A DNA stretch of 64,000 nt, taken from Cliona cf. orientalis (Eukaryota; Porifera; Demospongiae; Clionaida; Clionaidae). A program made the position numbers and the translations under genes. Of the stretch, positions 32,001 through 46,185 are shown one piece after another. Where the stretch lies: the NCBI GenBank assembly GCA_963930775.1, contig OZ005694.1:10060899-10124898 (forward strand), given 5' to 3'. The notes beneath the pieces are model-generated. The model made no database searches. It was not told the origin of the DNA and saw nothing but the letters and a program-made list of their open reading frames with translations. Every line of letters begins with the position of its first letter. Position 1 is the stretch's first letter.

Positions 32001-33568
32001 GGGGGGGGGGGGGGGTATTCAAGGGAGATCCTGGGCAGTCGTCTAGCCCCATTATCATTAGGACGTCCCAGAAATGCTATTTATTGAGCTGGAACAGGTG
32101 GTGCTAAAACGTGTATGGGTTTATTCCTTAAAGGCATCATAATGATGTTAGGCCAAAAAAAAAATACTTGTAGTGACACGTTAATCCCTGAATATTGTTC
32201 CCTCCACCCTGCAGAGGAGTGGATGACATTCTTCCAATCCTGAGCTACATCATCATTTGCACTGGTCTCCCCCAGCTCGTCAAGAAATGGCATAATTATA
32301 GCAGGCTACAATAAGGGATATACCGGTATACATTTTTCTTTTTCTGAAAAAAAAAATTATAACCCCATCCTCCCATCGACCTTCCGAGCTCTTAGGCTGG
32401 AACGTTGGTCAGGGTACACTGCAGACATTACTGCAGCCAGTTAGGCTTCTGTGTCACAGCCACAGGGGACCGAAGTCAGCCTATGGTGGATTACCAGGCT
32501 TTATCCAGGATGGGGGGTATTCGAGGGAGGAACCTGGGCGACCCCTAAGCCATATATGCCCAGGACCACGTGCAGTTTTCAGCTGCGGATGCCAGAGGGG
32601 GTACCCCTGACATCGTCTAGCCCCGATAGTCCCTACCGGAAAATGCTATTTATTGAGCTGGGACACGGGGTAGCAAAACGCGTATGGGTTTCCGTTGGAA
32701 ATTAAGAGCTATGAATATCATTAAATCCACACCACGGCGCACGCCAAAGTGTATCTCGGCAACGGAAAGATCTATGGAGCTGGAACAAAAACCAAAATGT
32801 AGCTCTTGAGCAGATGAATGCAGCTATCATGGTTCTGAACATGTTACATTATATTTAGACTTGCCATGGCATAAATAGTTTGATATAGCTAGGCACTTCC
32901 ATCCTCCTTCAAAGACAATTCTATAATATCAGCAACAGTACACTGCAATCATCCTTGCAAAGTAAATATCAAGTCTTGTATCAAAATTTTCAGCTTTGGG
33001 GGGGGGGGGGGGGGGGGGGGGGATCAAACTGTAAATTGCCAAAATCTTTGGGGCATCTGATATATACCCATTTTCTTAGGTTCTCCAATTGATGCTACCC
33101 CTGCGTTACGACTTCCTCCAGTTCGGAGGCAGCTGGACTCAGAGACAGGTATTCAACATCACCATGATCCAGGCAGCTGTCAGGGCCAACAAACTCTCTC
33201 TTGCTCTGGCTCTTGTGGCTGAGCTCAAGGTAATACTACTATACCAAAATCATAAAGTTATTCGTTCAATAACGATATCGATTATTGACTCGATCGCTTA
33301 CTTTAACTCTTCCCCTCTTCAATAAAAGGGGGCTGGGCACGAGACTAATGCTTAGAGTCAGGCTTATAATATTATATTAAATATTACGTTAAAATGATGT
33401 GACATTGTAGGCTAAATATTGTCTGTACTGCAGGCCCAGAAGCCCAAAAATAAGTGGCTGAAGCAGCTGTTTAGTGACCTCAAGTTGAAACTTGAAGCTG
33501 AGAAGGAGAAAGGATGTTCCACCTCCCCTTCCAATGGACCTCACCCAAAGAGACTCAAACTGAGCTAA
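29092..33568 (+). CDS. TTC38: Tetratricopeptide repeat protein 38-like, complete, 12 exons
   Basis: Exons: 29092-29292, 29526-29574, 29756-29917, 30007-30139, 30282-30382, 30441-30566, 30766-30967, 31125-31212, 31324-31380, 31439-31495, 33080-33229, 33434-33568. All junctions are in frame and give 486 aa (vertebrate TTC38 ~469 aa). Family-like segments are LTPREHAYVRAV, LARRAISIN, ATHAMAHVIEE, GHLVWHLTLYYL, DAVSLLWRLNV and LPLRYDFLQFGGSWTQRQVF. The protein is an alpha-helical TPR-repeat protein. Its biochemical role is poorly defined in any animal. Exon 5 uses the second of two close acceptors (TATAG at 30281), since the first gives the wrong frame. The C-terminus is Lys-rich (HPKRLKLS). Intron 10 (31496-33079) is long and repeat-filled. 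Confidence 0.93.
31496..33079. repeat. TTC38 intron 10 with two diverged repeat copies and G-runs
   Basis: Segments at ~31920-32130 and ~32400-32700 share ACTGCAGACATTAC.GCAG, TCGTCTAGCCCC, AATGCTATTTATTGAGCTGG and CGTATGGGTTT, so they are related copies of one interspersed repeat. G homopolymers occur at ~31996-32015 and ~33000-33022. A separate palindromic segment (GGCCTGCTTGGCAGGCC, CGAGTGAAGCGAG) lies at 31745-31790. No gene was seen. Confidence 0.6.
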
Positions 33569-33870
33569 ACTGTTTGTTGTTTTTTTTTTTACGTGCAATC
33601 ATACAATAATATTATTACCAAATTTCTACCCACTATATCAGCCGCTGTATTATCCACTGTCACTCCCAATAATTATAATTATCAAAAATTCACACCAGAG
33701 AAGTAATAATATGTATGGTATGGTGGAATAATATTACAATAATTATTATTATAAAATACTATACTGAGGGTATGACATTGTCAATAGATAAATAGTTGCT
33801 CAGCAAGCTTAAGCTGAAATGGTTCATTATAAAAACATCGTGTATATAATAATAAAAATTATTAGGCTGG

Positions 33871-35450
<1,580 letters not shown>

Positions 35451-36118
35451 ATGGCCCCCCGAGGCAATGGAATGTTGCCCAATGCTCACTTCAAGAAGCA
35501 CTGGGAGCGCTACGTGAGGACGTGGTTCAACCAGCCGGGCAAAAAGAAGCGAAGAAGACAGAAGCGTCTGGAGAAGGCGGCACGAGTTGCCCCCCGCCCC
35601 GTGGCTGGGCTGCTCCGACCGGTCGTCAGGTGTCCCACATTCAAATACAACACCAAAGTACGAGCTGGTAGAGGGTTCACACTGGAGGAGCTGAAGGTGT
35701 GTGTGTAAGGATAATTTAAGAGCCCCTCTAATAATAGCATACTTCTTTCTTTGTGTATTACACTTTTTTTGTTTCAATTATTTTATACTCTCTCTTGGTG
35801 TGATTTGATCTTCTATATAGGATGCTAAGATTTCTCGCAAGTTGGCTCAGAGGATTGGCATTGCTGTTGACCACCGTCGAAGAAATAGGTCCCTTGAGTC
35901 ACTGCAAGAGAACTCCCAGCGACTGAAGGAGTACAAAGCTAAGTTAATCCTCTTCCCGAGAAAGCCAAACAACCTCAGACCTGGAGACAGTGATGTAAGT
36001 GCTACACATTACTAGTATACAAGGGTGGGATAGGCTTACTATCTAGATGGACATCAGTGATTTCTTTCTTTGTATATAGCTTGAAGGTCTCTATCTTCTC
36101 TTCTCTTTTGTCTGTTCT

Positions 36119-36174
<56 letters not shown>

Positions 36175-36407
36175 CTCTCACACACACACAGGCTGAGACT
36201 TGCAAGTTAGCTGCTCAACTCAAGGGTGCTGTAATGCCCATCAAGCAACCAGTCGTCAAATATGAAGCTCGTGCAGTGACAGATGATGAGCGAAAGTACA
36301 GCGTATTTGAGGCGATGCGTGTAGCAAGAGCGGACGCCAAGCTTGTTGGCGTGAGAGAAAAGAGAGCCAAACAAAAGGAAGAGGAGGCCAAGATGAAGAA
36401 GAAATGA
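35451..36407 (+). CDS. RPL13: 60S ribosomal protein L13 (eL13), complete, 3 coding exons
   Basis: Exons 35451-35696, 35821-35994, 36192-36407, all phase 0, give 211 aa, exactly the usual animal length. Recognisable segments are [22 protein letters not shown]-like [56 protein letters not shown] and the Lys-rich end. It is a component of the large cytosolic ribosomal subunit. The short introns were checked for C/D-box snoRNA motifs and none was clear. A long CT tract precedes exon 3. Confidence 0.98.
36123..36190 (+). repeat. (CT)n then (CA)n microsatellite at the RPL13 exon 3 acceptor
   Basis: An uninterrupted CT run is followed by CACACACACA leading directly into the acceptor CAG. Confidence 0.9.
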
Positions 36408-36561
36408 ACAGCAACTGTTTTGAATGCTTTAGATTTACAAAAAATGAAATCTTTGTTGTCACATTATAATTTGCAACAGTTGATGATCTTATCCGTCAAT
36501 GGTATGGCATTGTAGGAGGGGCTTATTTGCATGTAGCTCCACCCCTTTTCTGCAAAGAAAG

Positions 36562-39040
36562 GCCATGTGGTCTGGAGTTTATGGAGCCAGATCTATTCAG
36601 AGGCTGGTGAGGAGCAGATTGAGATGGCTGCCGGTTAGAAATCACTCCTCCTCCTCCTCCCTGTCTCTCCCAGCAGAGGAGGTGGCGAGGCGGCTAGACC
36701 AGAGAGGACTGATCAGCCAAACCACAAAGTAAGTATGAAACTGGTCCTATGCAAGAGTATACTCTTGTGGCACCCCGACTCAGGACCTCAGATCTAGACT
36801 AGCCTCGTCCCCAGGCACGTTGAAAAGATCGGGGTGCCTGGGGACAAGGCTAGATCTAGACCCTATTGATTTGCGAGATAATTAAACTATCAATGATCTG
36901 AGACTCGAGCATGCTGTATGACCCTCTCCTTCATATTAATTGTACAATGTCATGACATTGTATTTAGATATCGAATAAAATTCTGTTTCTTTTTTATAAT
37001 ATAGGATTGGTGACAACCCCCCTCCACTGGGTAGCGGTGTGTATGTTGGTTTTGATCCAACAGCCGACAGCCTGCACATTGGCAACCTTCTCGCTATTCT
37101 CTCTCTGCTGCACTTCAGGACTTGTGGCTACAAAGCAATGGCAGTGGTAAAATTATAATAGACAATTCGTATATGTCAATTTCAACATTGAAAGCATCAT
37201 GAACAATTTTTGTGTGAGCAGCCTTAAAATTATTTGATTGATTTTAGATTGGAGGGGCAACTGGTCTTGTGGGGGATCCCAGTGGCAGGACAAAGGAACG
37301 AGACCAACTCCAGATGGAAACGCTGGAAAGTAACCTCAAAGGCATCTCTGAGAATTTATCAAGAATCTTCAACAATTACGAACATTTATTTGACAGTAAC
37401 AAAGGATCACCAATACAGTATGATAATATTGGCGTGTTTAATATTGTATGAAATTTTTATTATTTTTGATCATGGCTTCAGGATTTTCAACAATGCTGAT
37501 TGGTGGAGAGAGGTAAAAGCTGTGGAGTTCGTCTCCGATATTGCCAGACACTTCAGAGTATCATCAATGCTTGCTAAGGAGAGGTGTGATACCCATGCAG
37601 CCATTAATTTTAGTAGGTACTCTCTTTCACCCTCTCCCCCCTTTCTTTCTTTCTTTCTCCCTTTCAGTGTAAAGCAGCGTCTATCGACTGTGGAGGGTCT
37701 GAGTTGTGCTGAATTTCTCTACCCGATCTTTCAGGCATACGATTTTCTACAGCTCCATAAACACCATGGCTGTTGGATACAGGTATAAAAAACCATGTTC
37801 TGTATTTTGTATGATTGAGAAGGGATCCCATTGTAGATACTGGTATTAAAGTTCGTTTAATTAATCTTTTGCCCCCCCCCCCCCCCCCCCCAAAAAAAAT
37901 GTCTAGCTAGGAGGTGGGGACCAGTGGGGAAACATCACAGCTGGCTGTGATTTCATCAAGAGGGCAGAGGGTACCATCGTTCACGCGGTCACCCTCCCTC
38001 TCCTCACCTCCATATCGGGAGAGAAGCTCGGGAAGAGTGTGGGAAATGCTGTGTGGCTGTCACCACAAAAAACCTCGCCTTACGAATTTTATCAGTATTT
38101 TGTGAGGACCAAGGATCAGGAATTGGAGAGATTCCTAAAATATTTCACTTTTCTGCCGTTGGATGAAATAGAAAAGATATTGGAAGAGCATAAGGTAATA
38201 TTATTATAATATACATTGTATCTAAAAATCCATTATAATAGACCTGTGCTGAATACTATCTTTGTGATTGTGTATAGGCTAGTCCGGAGAAATTTACTGC
38301 TCAAAAATGTCTGGCAACCAACATTACTAAGCTGGTCCACGGAAGTAAGCGTGAATTCATAGCTTTAGGACAATGTAGCATGCAGTTGCTGTCCAGTTTG
38401 GGAGGGGTGGGAATTAGATGAAATTTATTCAGTCAATGTATTATTAACACGTACTTCAGCTGATGGTCTACAGCAAGCACTCAATACCACTGAAGTTTTA
38501 TTTGGAAATCCTGATGCCCTTCACAGACTATCAGGTACAACAAAAATTAACAATAGCGGAATCGTTAAAAAATTGACCTCTTTTGTATTATCATAGGTGA
38601 AGAGCTTGCACGGCTGTTTCGTGATGCCCCTACCACAGAGCTCCCACTGAGCATGCTCAGTACCGACGAGGGAGGGTTGACTGCTGCTCGACTTGCAGTC
38701 GAGATTGGTGCCGCAAACTCACAGTGTAAGCATTGATTTTTTTTGACATCGAATGTGTGATGAATATTTATATTAATTTTTTTAATTGTCGGGTATTACA
38801 GCTTTTGCTGAGGGTTTAATATCTAGAGGAGGATTCTATTTGAACTCGGTAAGAGTGGGGAGTAGTTCCGAGACGGTGTGCCCAGAACGACACTTACTGC
38901 GTGGAAATTTCACAGTAGCAAGAGTCGGTAAGCATTACGTGTGCTCATGCAGTCATGCAATGATACAATTCCTCTCTCTCTCTCTCTCCCTCCCTCTCTA
39001 TATAGGTAAAAAGAACTATAGACTCATTAAGTGGATTTAG
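36562..39040 (+). CDS. YARS2: Mitochondrial tyrosyl-tRNA synthetase, complete, 11 exons
   Basis: Exons: 36562-36728, 37005-37146, 37248-37417, 37482-37583, 37668-37782, 37907-38194, 38278-38344, 38460-38534, 38597-38725, 38802-38927, 39006-39040. Frame is continuous and gives 471 aa (human 477). The enzyme charges mitochondrial tRNA-Tyr. The class I signatures are visible: [18 protein letters not shown] (HIGH-type motif) and [15 protein letters not shown] (KMSKS-type motif). Also present are [17 protein letters not shown], the QAYDFLQLH and GGGDQWGNI tyrosine-site elements, and a C-terminal S4-like domain ([14 protein letters not shown]). I prefer the ATG at 36562 over an in-frame ATG at 36499, because it begins an Arg-rich, acid-free presequence ([20 protein letters not shown]) fit for mitochondrial import. 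Confidence 0.95.
36802..36850. mobile_element. 49-bp foldback element, GCCTCGTCCCC family
   Basis: GCCTCGTCCCCAGGCAC pairs with GTGCCTGGGGACAAGGC and is flanked by TA on both sides. It is the smallest clean member of the family that also makes up the ends of the exon-carrying element at 7567-7742. It lies in YARS2 intron 1. Confidence 0.8.
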
Positions 39041-39183
39041 TCAAGATCTCTGTGTACTTTCCAATCATAATTTCACCCCCTAGCAAATTAACAGTTACTA
39101 GCTTATAGCTAAGGGTATAAAAATATTAATGACTAACATTGATATTATGGCAGAACAGACAAATAATTGTTTACATTGTCATA

Positions 39184-40377
39184 CTATGGTCTTGGTCCTG
39201 AACGATACATGCCAAACCTATTAAGTCTCTGGAGGACTTTGGAGGTGGGTGTGGCCAGTCCCTGTTGCTCCGCCCCTTCCAATTGCAGCTGTGAGCCAAC
39301 TCTCTCCAGAGGGAGGGAGAATGCTTTAGAGATGACAAGATATAGTTCCTCGGGCGGTTTGGATGGATCGAGGTGTCGAAGTGCTTCTTGTAGCTCAATG
39401 GGAGACACCTCACTGTACATAATATAATAACAGGTAGCAATAATAATAAAAAATCCATAACGAATATCCATTGTATAATATTGTGAAATACCTTTTTCCT
39501 ACCAATGCCTGGCCTATCTCCTCCACAAACTGCTTGCTCTCTGATAGATACTGCTGAAGCAATAATGTGACAAATTCACTCGGTCTGCCATCACCATCCT
39601 GCATGTGGAAAGATCAATATTATACCTGATTAAAAATATTATTATGGCTGGGTACTATTCAATGGTCATCACTGGGGTATAATAATAAAAATATTATTAT
39701 ACAGAGTAGGAACTCAGTGAATTTCGCTTACTGGTGTCATGAGTTTGATATAGTCAATGGTGGACGGTTTAGGACCAGTAGCGGCTTGAATGGCCGCACC
39801 GTGCAAGGCCTGGAGGTGGTCCTCTGGCTTAGCAGGCAGCTGGGTTGACAGCACCTCACGGAGCATGGTCTCACTCAACAAACCCTGCATGGCCAGATGA
39901 TCAGGAATATCATTGTAACATAGCAGATCGATTAATTAACACAAAATTTGTGAATTTGGTAGCCCTGCCCCGTATATATAAACCCTTAAATGTACATGTA
40001 GTTATTAGGTAAGGTTCGTCAGGAAACCTTTTAAGCTTTTTTTTTTCAAAAATGAACAAAAAATGACTAAAAGGCAATTTATCCCTTTTCTATAATTCTA
40101 TTAATTTTTACCTCTTCTTGCTGTTGTTGGTTGAAGGCCTCAGTGAGGGCAGTCTGTATCTGTAGCCAGTGCTGGAAGACGTCCTCCCCCATCTCCCCTC
40201 CCACGATGCCAGTGAATAGGGCCATATGTGGCTCATGGGCAAACCTCCCACAAGTCTCCTCTATGTTATAGGCGTCCTCTATGGCTAGGCTTTCATTGTT
40301 CTCGTTGCGTGTGAGCAGGTATACATAGAGACTCTCATCAAGCTGTATAATAATTAGAGGGAAAGAAAGGGAGAGAA

Positions 40378-40472
<95 letters not shown>

Positions 40473-42493
40473 TACCAACTCGCATTTTCTGGCTATAATT
40501 ATATTCTCAGTGTTTGATGCATGTTAACATACAGCTTGCTCCGAGTCCAATGCACTCATGAGCCTATGGTGCCAGAACCCATTGATGATGTGGTTGGCCT
40601 CCCTCTGAGTCATGTGACGATGTTTGACCGCACCCTCCATCCTCAAATGACGAGGGACATCCTCCCCCAATCCCTGACCTATGGAGTGAATAACATAAAT
40701 TTAATTATCGCTCACTACCATTAATAATACCGTAGAATCCCGCGATTACGCCCCCCCTCGCGCATAAGCCCCCCCCTCCATTTTTAGCTCAAGTTCCTGC
40801 ATAGGTACTTTTGTCTCGTGTATAAGCCCCCCCTCCCTGACTGTAAAATGGAGCCCATAAATCAACAAAAACAGTAGCTACAGCTAGCAAACTAGCTATT
40901 TGTGTCATATTATGCCTTACTTTGTCGTTTTTCTCGAGTTTTGCCCACCAAACAGCATGAGAAAGTACAGAGATCGCGCGCCCACGTGGCATACGACGGT
41001 CGGTAATGGTCGTCACACGGAAATGTCAGGATCCCGCGTATAAGCCCCCTCCCCACTTTTGCCCAATCCTAGCATGAACAAAGGGGGGGCGTAATCGCGG
41101 GATTCTACGGTAATAATTATTTTTAGCTGCCCCTGGAGTTCTAAAATTATCATATTTCACAGTATTTGTCTGACCTTGAAACAGATCATCTTTTCTGATC
41201 TCCGAAACGTCCACGCCAGCAATCTGAGCTAGTAAGATATCCACCTTTCCATCGCTGGACCTTCCCTGTGAGAGAGCCTCCCACCTCTCACCCCCTCCCT
41301 CGATGTACGAGGCACACCGCTCCCAGTCTGGCCTGGGCGTGGCGCTGCGTTTCACCTTACTCAGCTCCGAGGAGAGAGAGTCGCGCTGAGACAGTGTGTC
41401 CTTGTAGAGGGACTGGAGAGTGCTGTAATAATATTATTATAAAGCCATAGAAAATGAATCTAACTTGCATAAAAAATAGTAGGTTTATCCCAAATCTATA
41501 TAAGGGGCATGTGTTATGACTTACTTGTGCTCTTGCATGAGACTTGTATGATTCTTTTTCAAACTCTCCACCTCCTCTTCCAGGGTCTAAGGATTATTAA
41601 AATAAATAGATCAAACAATTTACATAAAATAGGATGCGACAGCCAATTATATTAACAATCCCACTTGTACCTTATAGGATGCCTCCAACATCTCATAGTC
41701 CCTGCGAGGCACCACGTCACCATAGTCCGCCAGGATAGTGTTGATCTTCTGGTTAGCTAGTCTCAAATCTTCACGAGCACGACTGTACAATATAAGGCCA
41801 AAATTATGCACGTAACATGTCCAATGCAGTTGGAACCAAAGTGAGTGGCAATTATAGACAGGGTGGCCATTTTTTTTCCTTACGTTAATTTTAGCTTTAG
41901 AACGACAGGGTCCTCCCTGCTCTCCTCTGCCCCTCCCCCTCCCGAGTCGTCTCCCTTCTGCTCCTGCTGTCTATACTTGAGGTCGTTGAAATCAGCAACC
42001 AGGATCTTTCTGGCGTCCACCTCGTGGCGATACTGCTCGTAGAGACCAGCTATCTCGGACTGAAGCTAAAGTGTGGAGGATCAGAGATTATTAATAAGCA
42101 TCATCTCATTGAATATAATTATTTGGTGTGTGTGTGAGGAAATTTACCCTTTCAATTTGTGCTTTATACGACAATTCTTCATTTCTATGTGCAAGATCCA
42201 AGAGCAAACGGGAATTAGGGTGAGTGAATAAATAATATCATACTTACCTCATTTTTGCCAGTAGACCTTGTAGCCTCTTATTTTCCCTCTGCACACCAGA
42301 TTCCTCTGAACAGACAAAAATTTTAAATAATATGGCTTAGCTCATGAATGATGAACTATACAAATTTACATGTATTCACCTTGTTTCTCCCCTTCCCTCA
42401 GCATGACTATCTTCCGTTCACATTCCTCCCTCACTGTCTGCAGCTGAGCCTGATAGGAGGGAGAAATTAGCGATATAGGTTTTAAGATGGAGG

Positions 42494-42551
<58 letters not shown>

Positions 42552-43460
42552 GGGGGCACAATACCCTCATAGGTTCAAGTTCCTTGATAAGCTCCTCTTG
42601 ATAGTCCAGGTAGAGTTCATACTCATTCTTAATGGCCGACAGTAGAGGCTTGTAAGTCTTGAAGTCTTCAATCAGGTACTCGAACACCTCCCGATGTGCC
42701 TGCAGTCTCAGTTCGTGTGGGCCATAGCTTGGGCAGCCTAGCAGCCGCAGCTCCTTGCTCAGATACGACTCCAACTGCTCGAGAAATTTAGGCTTTGGAA
42801 CGATAGGGATGTACTCTTTGGTCAGTGCAGTGGTGGTGTGGTCGGGCTTCGCTGTAGTAAAAGTGAAAAAGGCCACAAAAATTAATATTGAGCTTATTTG
42901 GGTTTTTTTGTTATGCTCACTGATTGATGACATTTCAATCTTATCCTACCTACATGTACAAGTACAGTATATATCTATATACCTCCTCTGATGGGGTATG
43001 GTCCATCCAATCCTTGAGACTGTGAGCTAGAGCTGTCACTGCAAGGTGCCTGGCCCAGGGAGAGATTGGAGGGAGCCTGCTTCAAAGCATGCACTGGCCA
43101 GTAGTCAAGCTTTCCAGGATGGTGCTCCATACCAGGCTGTATGTGTGATTCAATTTGCAAGGGGCGAGAATAATATTAAAGAGACCCTCAAAACATATGA
43201 GATCTTGTGTATATTATATGAAAATGTACCTTCAGGACACTTGCCGGGGGCAGCTTAAATTTGTCCTTCAGCCCCGTGATGGAGTAGCTTGGCCCCGATA
43301 GACCTTCATATTGCGGTGATGCGCGATTCAGCGAACGCTTGGGAGAGTATTGAGGCCTATAATATCGCGCATAGCATTCAACAATACCGCACACTCAAAC
43401 GGAAAGCTATAGAACTCACTCAATCTTTGGTAATTTCGTTGCCAAAGCTGGAGCGGCCAT
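39184..43460 (-). CDS. TSNAXIP1: TSNAXIP1-like protein, complete, 16 exons
   Basis: Exons: 43420-43460, 43230-43356, 42983-43136, 42565-42851, 42380-42449, 42248-42305, 42148-42184, 41884-42065, 41671-41782, 41525-41586, 41175-41422, 40533-40678, 40112-40342, 39732-39884, 39492-39598, 39184-39412. Frame is continuous and gives 747 aa. Exon 4 encodes the domain typical of translin-associated factor X-interacting protein 1: KPKFLEQLESYLSKELRLLG, REVFEYLIEDFKTYKPLL, AIKNEYELYLDYQ. Coiled-coil sequence follows (exons 5-10), including GDVVPRRDYEML. Exon 15 starts with an EF-hand-like DGDGRPSEF. The vertebrate protein is testis-enriched, so a ciliary or germ-cell role is plausible but not shown here. 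The small exon 7 follows a 63-bp intron and is the least certain. Confidence 0.85.
40385..40470. repeat. (GA)n microsatellite in TSNAXIP1 intron 12
   Basis: Pure GA on the plus strand, which is CT on the sense strand of the gene, starting ~42 bases upstream of the exon 13 acceptor. Confidence 0.9.
40730..41110. mobile_element. 381-bp MITE, TA-CCGTAGAATCCCGCG family
   Basis: CCGTAGAATCCCGCGATTAC at the left is a perfect inverted match of GTAATCGCGGGATTCTACGG at the right, and TA flanks both sides. Several copies of CGCGTATAAGCCCCCC-like motifs occur inside near each end. It is non-coding and lies in TSNAXIP1 intron 11. Confidence 0.85.
42497..42547. repeat. (GA)n microsatellite in TSNAXIP1 intron 4
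   Basis: Near-pure GA on the plus strand (CT on the sense strand), ~50 bases upstream of the exon 5 acceptor. Confidence 0.85.
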
Positions 43461-43520
43461 TTTCTTTTGTTGCTGCAGGTACCTCCGTTACTATAGCAAC
43501 CTACATACGTGTAGAGTACC

Positions 43521-43530
43521 GCGCATGCGC
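43521..43530. promoter_or_regulatory. GCGCATGCGC palindrome (NRF1-type site), TSNAXIP1 promoter
   Basis: GCGCATGCGC lies 61 bp upstream of the TSNAXIP1 start codon and matches the core of the NRF1 consensus. The same motif recurs in the duplicated promoter (46278-46287) and upstream of CYBA (57886-57895). Confidence 0.5.
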
Positions 43531-43616
43531 AAATAGGTACTAACTGATGTGAAGATAATAATTATTGTGAAATGACACCACCCGGGCATAAATATTGGAA
43601 AATCTATTAAATCAGA

Positions 43617-44160
43617 CTAAGTGGATTGATGAATACTATTCGTGAGTAAATCCTTGAGTTCATTGTAGAGCTGCCAGTCCATGTGAGAGGGCCCTGGCTT
43701 GGAACAGTCTCTCAGCACCCTTTTTAGAGGTTCAGCTATGCTGGCTGGGGGATCACACAGAAGGTTGGGATGAAATTGGTACTTTTGAGTGAACAAAAGT
43801 CGACATAATAACTATAAAGAGAGCATATGATATAAATCATTATCCGCTAACCATGCATTATTGTAAAAATTAAAATACTGACAAACCACGGACTTACCAC
43901 TAAATTGCTGCTTTTCAGCTTTCCAGAGCACTTTCCAGTTGTCATATCACACTCTCCTAGACAGTTGAAGAAAGTGCAGTCTTTATCACCACTGCACTCA
44001 TCGTGATACATAGTCATGAGGAGGGATTGGCGAAACTGAGAGAGATCCACGTCAATGGCTTTGGCTACAAGCCTGCCAGAGGCCGTCTTTACCTGCAGAC
44101 ACCGATAGATACTAATTTTATAACAATGTCATACTATACCCATAAGCAAAGAGCCATGTA

Positions 44161-44199
<39 letters not shown>

Positions 44200-45901
44200 A
44201 ACAACTTCACCCCAGCATGCTTTGATTTGCCCTAAAACACCTTCCCGGCTATAATATTATATGCCATATGGTAGAACCAAAAGTAATAATTATTATGGTA
44301 GAACGTACTACTCCAAAATTAGGTTCTTGCACATCACATAGGTAGAATGTCCCGTATGGTGTATCCTCGAATTCAGCAATCATTTCCAACAGTGTCAGAG
44401 CCAGCCTAGCCCTCAGTCTCCAGTCCCTGCCATCCGACCAGCTTGATAGAAAGCCCAGAAACGGTTCTGCAGCGGCGTACTCGACTGCATACATGTTTCC
44501 ACACACCCCGTACACGGTCAGCATCGAACTCTTCTCGTGCAGTAGCTTGTAGAGCACGTATTCGTCAGTTTTGATGAGTTGCCAGCAAGCAATGGACTCA
44601 CCATAGCCGAGGATTCCATCGTTTCCAATGTCACACTCGGAAAAGATCTCCTCAATGACTTCGATGGTTCGTTTGGCATCTACTTGGCCAGCTATTTTGT
44701 AGTAGATACTTCCATTAGCCTGTGGAAGGGTGAGGGGGAGGGAGGAGCCACTTATAATCAAGAAATAATAGTATCAGCATTTCCTTCATAAGGAAACCCC
44801 CCCCCCCCCCCCCCCCAAAACTATTAGCTATAAAAATTACCATTATCACCATTAAACCTTCATGATAAGATAGATAAGATAGAGTGGTATAATCTTAGTT
44901 TTGCACCTTGCACTTTCATTATTATACTACCCAGTATACTTAATTTCCTCTTAATATTCATTGTACACCTGAGCTCTCCATTAATTAGAGTTCACTAGCA
45001 GGAACCTGGGACTTACATGTATCTAAACCCACACATGCACAAAGATAATCTGCACCTACTCTCTCAATGAACATCTTCTTAGTCATTGTAAATCCTTCCT
45101 TTCCTTGTGGAGATCCAGGCAGTAGCGAGTTCTTGGGGGTCTTGAGTATCACGGTGGTGTCCTTCCATCTTGCCCGCAGGACGTGTAGCTTCACTCCATG
45201 ACCCAGACACTTCTCAAATTCGATCTCCTTTGTCTCACAGAGAGGTCTACACAGGCTGCCTGTTATCAGACGTCGGGAGTAGTTACTGCACTGAAAATGA
45301 GCATGAATATATAATATATAAATACTAGCCTCTTCCAGTACTGCCAAAAATTTGGGATTTTATGAGGATTTTCATCATGGTACCCACCCAACCTGGCTGG
45401 AAAATTTTAAATACTTCATTTCAGGAAAACGCTGAATAGCAACTGGGATGACCTAAACAATGCATTGCATCATCCCTTCCTGGACTCGTAAGGTGATCTT
45501 TCATAGGAACATTCACAAACCGAAAAAAAGATGTGTACATAGGTCTACATGATTGTATAATCTGGGATCATATGCACATGCACGTATAGGTGCATGCAGA
45601 AACTATTTTATTAATAAGCCTACACCCACTGGAGATTTGGGGTCATCACTCTTATATAGAGTACTTTAGAGATTGGAATATTCACCAGATCGCTGAGATA
45701 CTCCCTGCTGCTGGCGTCGGTGCACGAGTGCGTGAGGTACCACGCGTGCCTCAGCAGCCACCAAATGAGAACGGAGCTAGCTATCACGAAGATCGCCAGC
45801 GCGCAGAAGCACCTCCTGATCCACCGCTTTCTTACGAGAAGACAGATCTCCTGCTTGAAGAGCGAGAGCACAGGAACATCCAATACCCGACATCTGTCCA
45901 T
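43617..45901 (-). CDS. DIPK1: DIPK1/FAM69-like divergent protein kinase, copy A, 5 exons
   Basis: Exons 45686-45901, 45060-45290, 44309-44719, 43898-44092, 43617-43811, all phase 0, give 415 aa. The start is MDRCRVLDV. An N-terminal basic segment and one helix (RCFCALAIFVIASSVLIWWL) predict a type II membrane protein of the secretory pathway. A Cys-rich luminal part (CSNYSRRL, LCRPLCETKEIEFEKC), an EF-hand-like loop inside the kinase-like domain (DIGNDGILGYGES), GPYGNF-like TPYGTFYLCDV, and a late Cys-rich stretch (CSGDKDCTFFNCLGECDMTTGKC) follow the order seen in FAM69/DIPK1 proteins. Kinase activity is not established for most members. Compared with copy B it lacks 12 in-frame codons in exon 2 (after KTPK). 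Confidence 0.87.
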
Positions 45902-46185
45902 CTGAAGCATACGTATTAACACTGCGCGCTGAGGAGGTCAAAGGTCACCACTGGAGAATACCTGTGTTTCGAATAGAGATAATTTTCGCTGTGCCACATC
46001 TATATCCAGGGCTATGTGGTCGTATCTTGTGCATTAATTTGTGTGTGTGTGTGTGTGCATTTGAGAAGCGCCACCAGGCTTCCCAGCTTCACAAGCGCTG
46101 CTGCACACACGGTAAATAACGCAAACCTCAGCGTTGCCCATTCAGCCCATCCAGGCCAGCCAAGCCAATCCGTCAAGGGTATGAC

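Larger units (their letters stand above)
43428..46180. repeat. Segmental tandem duplication, unit A
   Basis: Unit A runs from within TSNAXIP1 exon 1 (TAATTTCGTTGCCAAAGCTG) through the TSNAXIP1 promoter, DIPK1-like gene A and its upstream region (ending near AGCCAAGCCAATCCGTC). Unit B at 46186-48915 repeats this order at high identity. Differences are small indels, homopolymer C-runs present only in A (44161-44189 and 44798-44816), and a 36-bp coding indel. The right end of unit B continues into the CBFB promoter and the left end of A continues into the intact TSNAXIP1, so the junction at ~46180 is the novel one. Confidence 0.88.

Noticed and set aside
31649-32705. Open frames in TTC38 intron 10
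   Set aside because: They lie inside two diverged copies of a non-coding interspersed repeat and include homopolymer Gly/Pro runs. No protein similarity was recognised.
37234-37788. Long plus-strand frame covering YARS2 exons 3-5
   Set aside because: It reads through introns in a frame different from the conserved YARS2 segments; the spliced model is supported by the family motifs.
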